Assembly: GCA_024277835.1 (NCBI GenBank)
Contig: JAJRUK010000131.1
Span: 1-5,194 of the forward strand
Length of the DNA stretch: 5,194 bases
Source of the DNA: Planctomycetota bacterium
GTDB lineage: Bacteria; Planctomycetota; Phycisphaerae; UBA1845
Direction: 5' to 3'
Position 1 is the first letter of the stretch. The number at the start of each line of letters is the position of its first letter. The notes under the pieces were generated by a model. It saw nothing but the letters and a program-made list of their open reading frames with translations, made no database searches and was not told the DNA's origin. Position numbers and translations under genes: made by a program. Positions 1 through 5,194 of the stretch are shown piece after piece.

Positions 1-2016
1 CGAACGAAAAGCCCGGCTGGGATTACGAATGAAGATTGGTTCATCACCGTCGGCGGCGACGGGTACGAAACCGTCATCGATCCGGAAGACCCGAACACGG
101 TCTACAGTCAGTGGCAATACGGCGGACTGATTCGCCACGATCGAAAGAGCGGCGAGATTGTTGATATCAAACCGCGCGAACGACCGGGCGATGAGCCGTA
201 TCGGTGGAACTGGGACTCGCCTGTGATTCTTAGTCCGCACAGTCATACCCGACTTTACTTCGCGGCGCAGCGACTTTTTCGCTCGGATGATCGCGGCAAC
301 AGTTGGTCGGTCATTAGCGAAGACCTCACCCGACAGATTGACCGGGATCAGCTTGAGATCATGGGCAAAATTCAGAGCATCGACGCGGTCGCTAAAAACC
401 GATCAACCTCGATCTATGGCAACTGCGTCGCGCTCGACGAATCGCCGATCGTCGATGGGTTGCTTTATGTTGGCACGGACGACGGCGTGATCGCCGTGAC
501 CGAAGACGCCGGGCAGACGTGGCGGAGTATGGAGCTTTTCCCAGGCGTGCCCGATCAGACGTACGTCAGTTGGATCGTCGCCTCGGTGCATGATGCGGAC
601 ACCGTCTTCGCCGCCTTCGACAATCACAAGAGCGGCGACTTTAAGCCCTACATTCTCAAGAGCACCGACCGCGGACGCACGTGGAAATCTATCGTCGGCG
701 ACATTCCCGATCGCCAGATTGTTTACAACGTGCAGCAAGACCACGTGAACTCCGAACTTCTTTTTGCGGGCACTGAGTATGGTGTTTACTTCACGATCGA
801 CGGCGGTAAGAAATGGATTCGCCTTAAAGGGGGGCTGCCTCCGATCGCGATCAAGGACATGACCATCCAACGTCGCGAGAACGATCTTGTGCTTGGCACG
901 TTTGGCAGGGGGTTCTATATCCTCGATGACTACTCGCCGCTGCGAACGGTCTCGAAGGACTCGCTCGACAGCGACTCGCTCATCTTCCCTGTGAAACCAG
1001 CGCTTCGTTATGTTCAGAGCGGTCGCTTGAGCGGTTGGTCTGGTCGGGGTTCGCAGGGGGCTTCGTATTACGCTGCGAAGAATCCGTCGTTCGGTGCGGT
1101 CGTGACGTATTACCTGAAAGACAAGCTCAAGACGCGCAAGGAAACGCGGCAGGAAAAAGAGAAGAAGGTGTACAAAGCGGGCAAGACGCCGAAGTTCCCA
1201 ACGATCGAGGAGCTTCGCGCGGAGGATCACGAAAAGACGCCGCGCGTTTTTCTGACGATCAAGACGGAGGCGGGCGAAGTCATTCGTCGCGTCGAGGCGT
1301 CGCGCAATAAGGGCATCCACCGCGTCGCGTGGGATCTTCGCGATCCGTCGCTTCAGCCAACCCGACTGAAGAAACCAAAAAACCTTCCGCCGTGGGCAAC
1401 GCTGCCCGCGGGTCCGCTCGCGCTGCCGGGCAACTACACCGTTACGGTCGAAAAAGAAGTCGACGGCGTGATTAGTCCTCTTGTGGGACCGGAATCGTTT
1501 GAGGTCATCCCGCTCGAACTTGCGACGTTCGCCGCCAAGGATCGCGAAGAGGTCATGAGCTTCAATCGCAAGGTGTCGCGACTGTACCGCGCGGTGCAGG
1601 GGGCGGGTCGAGCACTCAGCGAAGCGCAAAATCGAGTGAAACATCTTCGCAAGGCGCTGCGAGACACGGTCGGTGCTGACCCCGCGATGACGAGCGAAGT
1701 GCATGAGCTGGACAATCGCCTGACGCAACTAAGCATAACACTCAACGGCGACGGCACGCTTGGAAAACATCAGCGACCGGTGCCGCTCTCGATCCGGCGT
1801 CGCGCGGGTATCGCCGTCGATTGGTATGTGACCTCCGCACCCACGCAAACACAGCGCGATGCGTACAAAGTCGCCAGCGAGGACTTCGGCACACTGCTTA
1901 ATGACCTGCGCTCGCTCATTGAGACGGACCTGTCGAGTTTGGAAGACCGCATGGAAAAACTCGACGCACCATGGACGCCCGGACGCATTCCGCAGTGGAA
2001 ACCGGAAAGCGAATGA
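1..2016 (+). CDS. BNR-repeat / VPS10 (sortilin-like) beta-propeller protein, 5'-truncated by window edge
   Basis: The reading frame is open from base 1 to a TGA at 2014-2016 (671 codons). The GTG at 223 is internal, because the upstream codons encode matching propeller sequence (for example a RWNWDSP segment), so the true start lies left of the window. Four Asp-box (SxDxGxxW-type) motifs are visible: SDDRGNSW (283-306), TEDAGQTW (499-522), STDRGRTW (661-684) and TIDGGKKW (793-816), each in a propeller blade. After the propeller comes a Lys/Glu-rich linker (about residues 370-410), then an FlgD-like Ig segment (about 413-454, VFLTIKTEAGE...HRVAWDLRD) and a second beta segment (PGNYTVTV). A long, probably coiled-coil helical tail follows (about 507-660), ending near APWTPGRIPQW. 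This layout matches large, probably exported proteins often annotated as 'glycosyl hydrolase' or VPS10 domain proteins. No catalytic residues are visible, so enzymatic function is unproven. The gene converges on efp. Confidence 0.9.
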   Translation, partial: RTKSPAGITNEDWFITVGGDGYETVIDPEDPNTVYSQWQYGGLIRHDRKSGEIVDIKPRERPGDEPYRWNWDSPVILSPHSHTRLYFAAQRLFRSDDRGNSWSVISEDLTRQIDRDQLEIMGKIQSIDAVAKNRSTSIYGNCVALDESPIVDGLLYVGTDDGVIAVTEDAGQTWRSMELFPGVPDQTYVSWIVASVHDADTVFAAFDNHKSGDFKPYILKSTDRGRTWKSIVGDIPDRQIVYNVQQDHVNSELLFAGTEYGVYFTIDGGKKWIRLKGGLPPIAIKDMTIQRRENDLVLGTFGRGFYILDDYSPLRTVSKDSLDSDSLIFPVKPALRYVQSGRLSGWSGRGSQGASYYAAKNPSFGAVVTYYLKDKLKTRKETRQEKEKKVYKAGKTPKFPTIEELRAEDHEKTPRVFLTIKTEAGEVIRRVEASRNKGIHRVAWDLRDPSLQPTRLKKPKNLPPWATLPAGPLALPGNYTVTVEKEVDGVISPLVGPESFEVIPLELATFAAKDREEVMSFNRKVSRLYRAVQGAGRALSEAQNRVKHLRKALRDTVGADPAMTSEVHELDNRLTQLSITLNGDGTLGKHQRPVPLSIRRRAGIAVDWYVTSAPTQTQRDAYKVASEDFGTLLNDLRSLIETDLSSLEDRMEKLDAPWTPGRIPQWKPESE

Positions 2017-2085
2017 TCAATCGCAAATAGCGAAAATCAGAGCCGCGACCATCAGGGAGCGACCTAACGTTATTGAACACAAAAG

Positions 2086-2110
2086 AAGCCCCGGCTCACA
2101 ACCGGGGCTT
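2086..2110. terminator. Bidirectional intrinsic terminator between convergent BNR-protein gene and efp
   Basis: A perfect 9-bp stem, AAGCCCCGG (2086-2094) and CCGGGGCTT (2102-2110), encloses a 7-nt loop. On the plus strand it is followed by a T-rich tail, TCTTCTTGTTTC, 70 nt after the BNR-protein stop. On the minus strand it is followed by CTTTTGTGTTC and lies about 140 nt past the end of efp. Its position between two converging genes fits a shared terminator. Confidence 0.85.
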
Positions 2111-2153
2111 TCTTCTTGTTTCAAAAATCCGCGACGAAACTGGACCGTCTGTT

Positions 2154-2185
2154 CAGGGTACTTATACACTTCAAGTGTTGCCCTG
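2154..2185. repeat. Imperfect inverted repeat downstream of efp
   Basis: The outer arms CAGGG (2154-2158) and CCCTG (2181-2185) enclose an inner hairpin, ACACT (2166-2170) tca AGTGT (2174-2178), with an asymmetric internal loop between them. There is no T-run on either side, so it is not a classical terminator. It lies in the 3' flank of efp and could stabilise the transcript's 3' end or bind a protein. The function is unknown. Confidence 0.4.
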
Positions 2186-2251
2186 GCGATCGTTTGTCGC
2201 TCCAACGGGTGCAAGTTTGGACGTTTCGACTTTTGGATTTTTAGACGTTTG

Positions 2252-2812
2252 TTACTTCGCTCGGTCGACATACTCGCCCGTGCGCGTGTCGACGTTTACG
2301 CACTCGCCGGTATCGATAAACGGCGGAACGCGAATCTTCAACCCCGTTTCAAGCGTCACCTCTTTGAGTTGATTCGTTGCGGTTGCGCCTTTGACGACGG
2401 GTGGAGCATCTGTGACTTCGAGCGCGACGGTATTGGGTAGCGTGAAGGCTACGATCTGATCGTTGTAAATCTCGCAGGCGATATTTTCGTTGGGTTTGAG
2501 GAACTTGGCGGCGTCTCCGACGACAGCTTCAGCGATCGGAATCTGATCGAACGTTTAGGTATCCATGACCATGTAGTTGTCGCCGTCGCGGTAGAGGTAC
2601 TCGTAGTTTTTGGACTCGACGTAGGGAATCTCGACGCGATCATCGACGCTGTATCGCACGTCGGTCGTGTTGCCGGTCTTGAAGTTCTTGAGCTTGGTCT
2701 GCATGTAGCTTCGCTTGTTGCCCTTGGCCACGTGCTGTGCCTCGTGGACGATAAAAAGTTCGCCCTCATGGAGGATGGTCTTACCCTTGCGTAGGTCGAC
2801 TGCCTTGATCAT
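2252..2812 (-). pseudogene. efp: Elongation factor P, full length but interrupted by an in-frame TAA at codon 86
   Basis: EF-P is a cytoplasmic factor that binds between the ribosomal P and E sites and relieves stalling at polyproline. The frame from ATG 2812 to TAA 2252-2254 is 187 codons, close to the usual 185-190. The N-terminal KOW-like domain is clear (about residues 1-63, with QTKLKNFKTG), and the first OB domain begins at about 65 (YEYLYRDGDNYMVMDT). TAA at 2555-2557 then replaces the Glu of the family segment MxxETFxQ. The same frame continues with TFDQIPIAEA, the rest of that OB domain and the C-terminal OB domain, ending GEYVDRAK like E. coli GEYVSRVK. There is no frameshift and no other stop. 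One change, GAA to TAA, explains the break. The 85-residue product would lack most of both OB domains. No ATG, GTG or TTG occurs in the first 65 codons after the stop, so reinitiation is unlikely. It is a pseudogene, a readthrough gene, or a sequence error. Confidence 0.9.
2555..2557 (-). other. In-frame TAA stop codon within efp
   Basis: Read on the minus strand the context is ATG GAT ACC TAA ACG TTC GAT CAG. Homology to EF-P holds in the same frame directly before and after this codon, so it is a nonsense codon and not a frameshift. Restoring the family Glu (GAA) would require only plus-strand base 2557 to be C instead of A. Confidence 0.9.
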
Positions 2813-2822
2813 TCGATGTCCA

Positions 2823-2827
2823 CTCCT
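2823..2827 (-). promoter_or_regulatory. Ribosome binding site of efp
   Basis: AGGAG on the minus strand lies 10 nt before the ATG at 2812-2810. The spacing is slightly long but acceptable. It supports this start, which also gives the expected EF-P N-terminus. Confidence 0.6.
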
Positions 2828-2873
2828 GCCAAATGCGTGATGGTTGTGGGTTTCGTGTTGTAAACTTGGATCG

Positions 2874-3037
2874 GTGGCTTATCGCCCGGGGCTGTTTGGA
2901 CCCGTCGGGAAGACCACTTCCCTGGCACCCGGCGACCGTTCGCCGAGATGCCAGCGCCGTATCGTTGCAGAACCGACCGACCGGGTCAACCGGGAGGTTC
3001 GCTTGCACCTTGGGCAGCCACTCTTTTAGCCCAAAGG
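2874..3037. ncRNA. Candidate structured RNA or efp leader (unassigned)
   Basis: In plus-strand coordinates, GTGGCT (2874-2879) and GCCC (2884-2887) pair with the contiguous GGGCAGCCAC (3012-3021), making a 10-bp closing helix with a 4-nt bulge. It extends through GGGG (2888-2891) on CCTT (3008-3011) by two G-C and two G-U pairs. Inside are GACCCG/CGGGTC (2899-2904/2982-2987), GGGAAG-acca-CTTCCC (2907-2922), TGGCA/TGCCA (2923-2927/2949-2953) around CGGCGA-ccgt-TCGCCG (2930-2945), and AACC-GGGA-GGTT (2988-2999), which has a GNRA loop. The G-U pairs and GNRA loop favour a plus-strand RNA. The location just upstream of efp would instead suit a minus-strand leader. TTGGGC (3010-3015) can alternatively pair with GCCCAA (3029-3034), which excludes the closing helix. 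I do not recognise SRP, 6S, RNase P, tmRNA or a known riboswitch. Chance pairing in GC-rich DNA remains possible. Confidence 0.25.
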
Positions 3038-3128
3038 AGCGTCGCCTCGCGATCAAACGTCCGAAAACAAGCAACATCACGAAGCCATCGTGCGCTTATC
3101 AGGCTAATTCGGCCCAGCGCAACAAGAA

Positions 3129-3168
3129 GCGAGCGCCGAAGCGAGTTAACAACCGCATCGGCGCTCGT
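3129..3168. terminator. Terminator hairpin downstream of the serine protease gene
   Basis: A 10-bp stem, CGAGCGCCGA (3130-3139) and TCGGCGCTCG (3158-3167), extends inward after an A-A mismatch by GCG/CGC (3141-3143/3154-3156) around a 10-nt loop. On the minus strand it lies about 30 nt past the protease stop and is followed directly by CTTCTTGTT, the same tail seen after the stem at 2086-2110. On the plus strand a T6 run (3173-3178) follows after five bases, so it may also stop plus-strand transcription. Confidence 0.65.
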
Positions 3169-3197
3169 CTGATTTTTTAGGGATGTCTATTGCGACG

Positions 3198-4412
3198 CTA
3201 GTTGCGCCGCCGCAAGAACGCCAGGCAAAGCGTCATGAACATCAGCGGGATGATCCCGGCTGCACCGCACGGGGAAACTGCGATCGAATCGACGCCGTCC
3301 AAAATGTCGCAGCCTTCTTCATCGACCTGTGTTTCGGTGGGCGTGTCCGGACAGAAATCATCGTTATCCATAACCCCATCACTGTCTTCGTCGTTGGCTG
3401 CGGTCTCATCGCCACCAGCACCCGTTCCATCATCATCATCACCACCGCCACCTCCGCCGCCGGTATCGGTCCCGCTACTGCTGATGGCGTTTTGTAGCGT
3501 CGCTTGAAAGTTGGGGTTCATTACGGACGCGAGCAACGTGAAACTATCATCACACCCTGGATCCTGCGGGCAAGCCGTCGCGCGGAAGCAGCCATCAATC
3601 TGAAGATAATCATCGACACCCTGATCGGCGCTGAGCACGCCCTCGATCAATCCGGTGTTCGCGTTGATGATCGGTCCGCCGGAGTTGCCGCCGATGATAT
3701 CGAGGTCCGCTTCGAATCCGAACTCGACAATCGCTTGTACCGTCGAGTTATCGGAGAATTTCATTGGCAAGCCCGCACCGAACCCGATCGCGACAATGCT
3801 CTGCCCCATCGTGATAGAATCACTCGAGCGAACGCCGACCGGCGTGCGACCTGTCACTGCACGATCGAGTTTTACGACCGCCCAATCGTCGGCGGTGTCC
3901 GCTACGTTCGCCAGACCAAGGATTTCCGACGCGCGGTAGACCTGATCGGTCGTAAACGTTGCGGGGTTCGTACCTTCCTGTTTGATGACATAATCGAAGA
4001 CAAAGTAGATCGTACTAAGGTCGGCCCGCGCGCCGTTCTCGTCAAGGCAATGACCCGCGGTTACCAGAATATCCGCCGCGACGAGGGTGGCGGTACAGCT
4101 CGCTGCCGTTGGCTGATCTGCAAAAGGTTCGCCGTTGCAAAGCGGACTGTACTCGGTCGCAAGCGTCTCCGCGAAAATTGAGAACGTTCCGTCGCCGTTG
4201 TCGTCAAGACTATCGGCGTCGATCTGCGCACAAACCGAGTCGCCGATCCCTTGCAGCATCGTTGTTGTAGCAAAGTAATCCTTGCGATCGTCCGGCGGGC
4301 GAATAATCCGCGGGCGTCTTCCAGTGTCGGCGGATGATAAGCCAGCCCCTGACGCGAGCACGCCAGTTACAATCAAAATTCCAAAGTTGCGATGCGCATT
4401 CATCTTCGACAT
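3198..4412 (-). CDS. Secreted trypsin/V8-like serine protease with thrombospondin-3-like repeat and C-terminal anchor signal
   Basis: This is a predicted exported S1-fold endopeptidase of 404 residues. ATG 4412 is preferred over ATG 4427 or TTG 4430 because GGAGAGAG lies just upstream and the product then begins with a compact signal peptide (MSKMNAHRN, then a hydrophobic stretch FGILIVTGVLASGAGL, likely cut near SSA-D). The protease domain spans about residues 85-305. His121 is in VTAGHC, Asp176 in DDWAVVKLD, and Ser244 in GGNSGGP, giving a complete triad. Substrate specificity cannot be read. A Gly7-Asp4 linker (about 318-328) leads to a thrombospondin type-3-like Ca-binding segment (DEDSDGVMDNDDFCPDTP, about 341-358). 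The tail is PCG, a hydrophobic segment (about 383-399) and RRRN, resembling protein-sorting C-terminal signals (MYXO-CTERM or GlyGly-CTERM style), so surface anchoring or processing is inferred. The stop is TAG. It has its own promoter candidate and downstream hairpin, so it is probably monocistronic. Confidence 0.88.
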   Translation of the reverse strand: MSKMNAHRNFGILIVTGVLASGAGLSSADTGRRPRIIRPPDDRKDYFATTTMLQGIGDSVCAQIDADSLDDNGDGTFSIFAETLATEYSPLCNGEPFADQPTAASCTATLVAADILVTAGHCLDENGARADLSTIYFVFDYVIKQEGTNPATFTTDQVYRASEILGLANVADTADDWAVVKLDRAVTGRTPVGVRSSDSITMGQSIVAIGFGAGLPMKFSDNSTVQAIVEFGFEADLDIIGGNSGGPIINANTGLIEGVLSADQGVDDYLQIDGCFRATACPQDPGCDDSFTLLASVMNPNFQATLQNAISSSGTDTGGGGGGGDDDDGTGAGGDETAANDEDSDGVMDNDDFCPDTPTETQVDEEGCDILDGVDSIAVSPCGAAGIIPLMFMTLCLAFLRRRN

Positions 4413-4417
4413 ACACA

Positions 4418-4425
4418 CTCTCTCC
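4418..4425 (-). promoter_or_regulatory. Ribosome binding site deciding the protease start
   Basis: GGAGAGAG on the minus strand ends 5 nt before the ATG at 4412-4410, and its GGAGA core is 8 nt from that ATG. The alternative upstream starts (4427, 4430) overlap this site and have no comparable purine run before them. Confidence 0.65.
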
Positions 4426-4468
4426 ATCAACAGAATCAGTAAACGATAGGCCCAACTACACTTCTGGG

Positions 4469-4497
4469 CTTCTACCGCCTGCTGTCTGTTGTGTCAA
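4469..4497 (-). promoter_or_regulatory. Sigma70-like promoter of the protease gene
   Basis: On the minus strand a perfect TTGACA (-35, 4492-4497) is followed by a 17-nt spacer and TAGAAG (-10, 4469-4474, four of six matches to TATAAT). Transcription would start near 4462, giving a leader of about 50 nt before ATG 4412. The -35 and spacing are ideal and the -10 is imperfect. No transcript data are available. Confidence 0.45.
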
Positions 4498-4524
4498 AGA
4501 GCGAATCTGCGTCGGATGGTTGTG

Positions 4525-5194
4525 CTACTTGCCATCTTCTGCCGGGTCCGCTGCCTCTTCTGTTTTGGCAGCCTCTCTCGCCTCAGCTTCTTCTTTGGCT
4601 TTCATTTCCTTGGCGACCGTCGCAAACGCAGTTCCAAGTTCCATCGGGATGTAGATGTCCCCGCGCGTCCAGCCGATAGCGCTGCTGCCAACGAAGGCGA
4701 TCGGTGCGTCGACCTTGGGCACATCAAACGGAATCTCGTCCTCTTCGCCGAGCACCTTCGTCACGCGCTTGACGAGCGTCAGGATTCGATCCGCCGCGAA
4801 GTACATTGCGAACGTTTTGCTTGATGGCAACTCGGCGTTGACCTTCTTCACGCCTGCGCTTTCGCCGACGATGTCGCGCCCGGAGCGAACCGTCTCGACC
4901 AGCGTCTTCACATGACTCTTCCCACCCCCAAATGCGAAGACAATTGTCTTGCTGTCCACCGCACCGATGCGAACCAGTAGGCCTTCCTTGCCTATGATTT
5001 TCTCCATCTTGGCAAGCTCGTCTTCGTCTGCTTCGTCAAGCTTCGTGACGTCCATCTTCCAATGGGTGAACTTCGTACTCCCGATGGTCTCGGCGTCTTT
5101 CGTGAACGAGAGCGCATCGGCGAACTCGCGGAATTCCTCGTCCATCTCGGGCGTGTCAATCAACTCAACGGAAAGATCGACCATGCGATCCAGA
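4525..5194 (-). CDS. Hypothetical protein, C-terminal part (start outside window), planctomycete-secretome-like
   Basis: The frame ends at TAG 4525-4527 and stays open to the right edge. The ATG at 5184 is preceded in frame by Leu-Asp-Arg and has no ribosome site that can be judged within the window, so it is probably internal and the gene partial. About 222 residues are visible. The sequence alternates beta-strand and helix (AMEKIIG-like KMEKIIGKEGLLVRIGAVDSK, then a TIVFAFGGG strand and turn, then HVKTLVETV). Near the C-terminus are a strand-rich APIAFVGSSAIGW segment and a GDIYIPMELGTAF segment, then a charged Ala/Glu/Lys-rich helical tail (KEMKAKEEAEAREAAKTEEA). I associate this pattern with poorly characterised planctomycete secreted proteins but cannot name a domain. 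No membrane segment, catalytic motif or cysteine pattern is visible. It precedes the protease gene by 112 nt in the same orientation, but a promoter in the gap argues against tight coupling. Confidence 0.8.
   Translation of the reverse strand, partial: LDRMVDLSVELIDTPEMDEEFREFADALSFTKDAETIGSTKFTHWKMDVTKLDEADEDELAKMEKIIGKEGLLVRIGAVDSKTIVFAFGGGKSHVKTLVETVRSGRDIVGESAGVKKVNAELPSSKTFAMYFAADRILTLVKRVTKVLGEEDEIPFDVPKVDAPIAFVGSSAIGWTRGDIYIPMELGTAFATVAKEMKAKEEAEAREAAKTEEAADPAEDGK

Larger units (their letters stand above)
2813..3197. other. Intergenic region between efp and the protease gene, no convincing protein gene
   Basis: This 385-nt stretch has several overlapping open frames on both strands, the longest being 115 codons at 2833-3180 (+) and 99 codons at 2781-3080 (-). 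None has a Shine-Dalgarno site or a recognisable protein pattern, and they overlap one another. The stretch contains the 5' leader of efp, a cluster of self-complementary segments (2874-3037) and a strong terminator-like hairpin (3129-3168). I could not identify a convincing efp promoter: the best -35-like element (TTGACC, minus strand, 2984-2989) lacks a good -10. Confidence 0.6.

Noticed and set aside
403..1728. A 441-codon open frame on the minus strand inside the BNR-protein gene
   Set aside because: It is antisense to a clearly homologous gene, is Arg-rich with no domain pattern, and is the kind of shadow frame expected from GC-biased third positions.
2017..2271. An 84-codon minus-strand open frame overlapping the end of efp and the terminator
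   Set aside because: It runs through the terminator hairpin and overlaps the genuine efp 3' end in another frame. No protein pattern.
2555..2557. A genetic-code change in which TAA encodes an amino acid
   Set aside because: TAA also ends efp at 2252-2254 exactly where the family ends, and no other internal TAA occurs in the other genes of the window.
2449..2769. A 106-codon minus-strand open frame crossing the efp stop, as if efp were frameshifted
   Set aside because: It is a different frame with Ser/Thr/Arg-rich shadow sequence. EF-P homology continues in the original frame after the TAA, so the break is nonsense and not a frameshift.
2888..2912. Similarity of GGGGCTGTTTGGA to the 5' end of tmRNA, and of GGTCA...CCGGGAGG (2984-2997) to the SRP RNA core
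   Set aside because: The diagnostic tmRNA TTCGAC and the 3' T-arm with CCA are absent, and the SRP GGAAGGAAGCAGC core is missing. The resemblance is short and probably chance.
2833..3180. A 115-codon plus-strand open frame in the efp-protease intergenic region
   Set aside because: It has no Shine-Dalgarno site, low-quality composition, and overlaps several equally long frames on both strands and the hairpin at 3129-3168.
3504..4181. A 225-codon plus-strand open frame across the protease gene
   Set aside because: It is antisense to the well-supported protease with its intact catalytic triad. Its composition is Arg/Asp-rich with no recognisable motif and no ribosome site.
4448..4471. A small hairpin (AGGCCCA/TGGGCTT) between the hypothetical gene and the protease
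   Set aside because: Only five perfect pairs on the minus strand, no U-run, and it overlaps the candidate -10 element. Too weak to call a terminator.

Overview
The window looks like a piece of chromosome from a Planctomycetota-type bacterium of moderate-to-high GC, possibly Phycisphaerae-like. This is inferred from protein style, not from a search: a BNR/VPS10-type beta-propeller protein with a long helical C-terminus, a secreted serine protease ending in a thrombospondin-3-like repeat plus a short Cys-Gly/hydrophobic/Arg-rich tail, and a hypothetical protein of a kind I associate with planctomycete secretomes. I see no mobile element, CRISPR array, tRNA or rRNA.

Layout. Positions 1-2016 (+) are the C-terminal two thirds of a large BNR-repeat protein whose start lies outside the window. 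Positions 2017-2251 are a convergent intergenic stretch with a clear bidirectional terminator hairpin (2086-2110) and a second inverted repeat (2154-2185). Positions 2252-2812 (-) are elongation factor P (efp), complete in length and homology at both ends but broken by an in-frame TAA at codon 86, where the family normally has Glu. Positions 2813-3197 hold no convincing gene. They carry a cluster of self-complementary segments that could be a structured RNA or an efp leader, and a strong hairpin (3129-3168) just beyond the next gene. Positions 3198-4412 (-) are an exported trypsin/V8-like serine protease, with a Shine-Dalgarno site and a sigma70-like promoter in the gap upstream. Positions 4525-5194 (-) are the C-terminal part of a hypothetical protein that runs off the right edge.

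The three minus-strand genes point the same way, but spacing, terminator and promoter signals suggest separate transcription units. The BNR protein, the protease and probably the hypothetical protein belong to the cell-envelope or secreted fraction. EF-P is a cytoplasmic translation factor. I see no functional link between them.

The best lead is the efp interruption. All three stop codons occur as gene ends here (TGA for the BNR protein, TAG for the protease and the hypothetical protein, TAA for efp itself), so wholesale reassignment of TAA is unlikely. The choice is between a sequencing or assembly error, a recent loss-of-function mutation, and readthrough. The second lead is the possible structured RNA upstream of efp.
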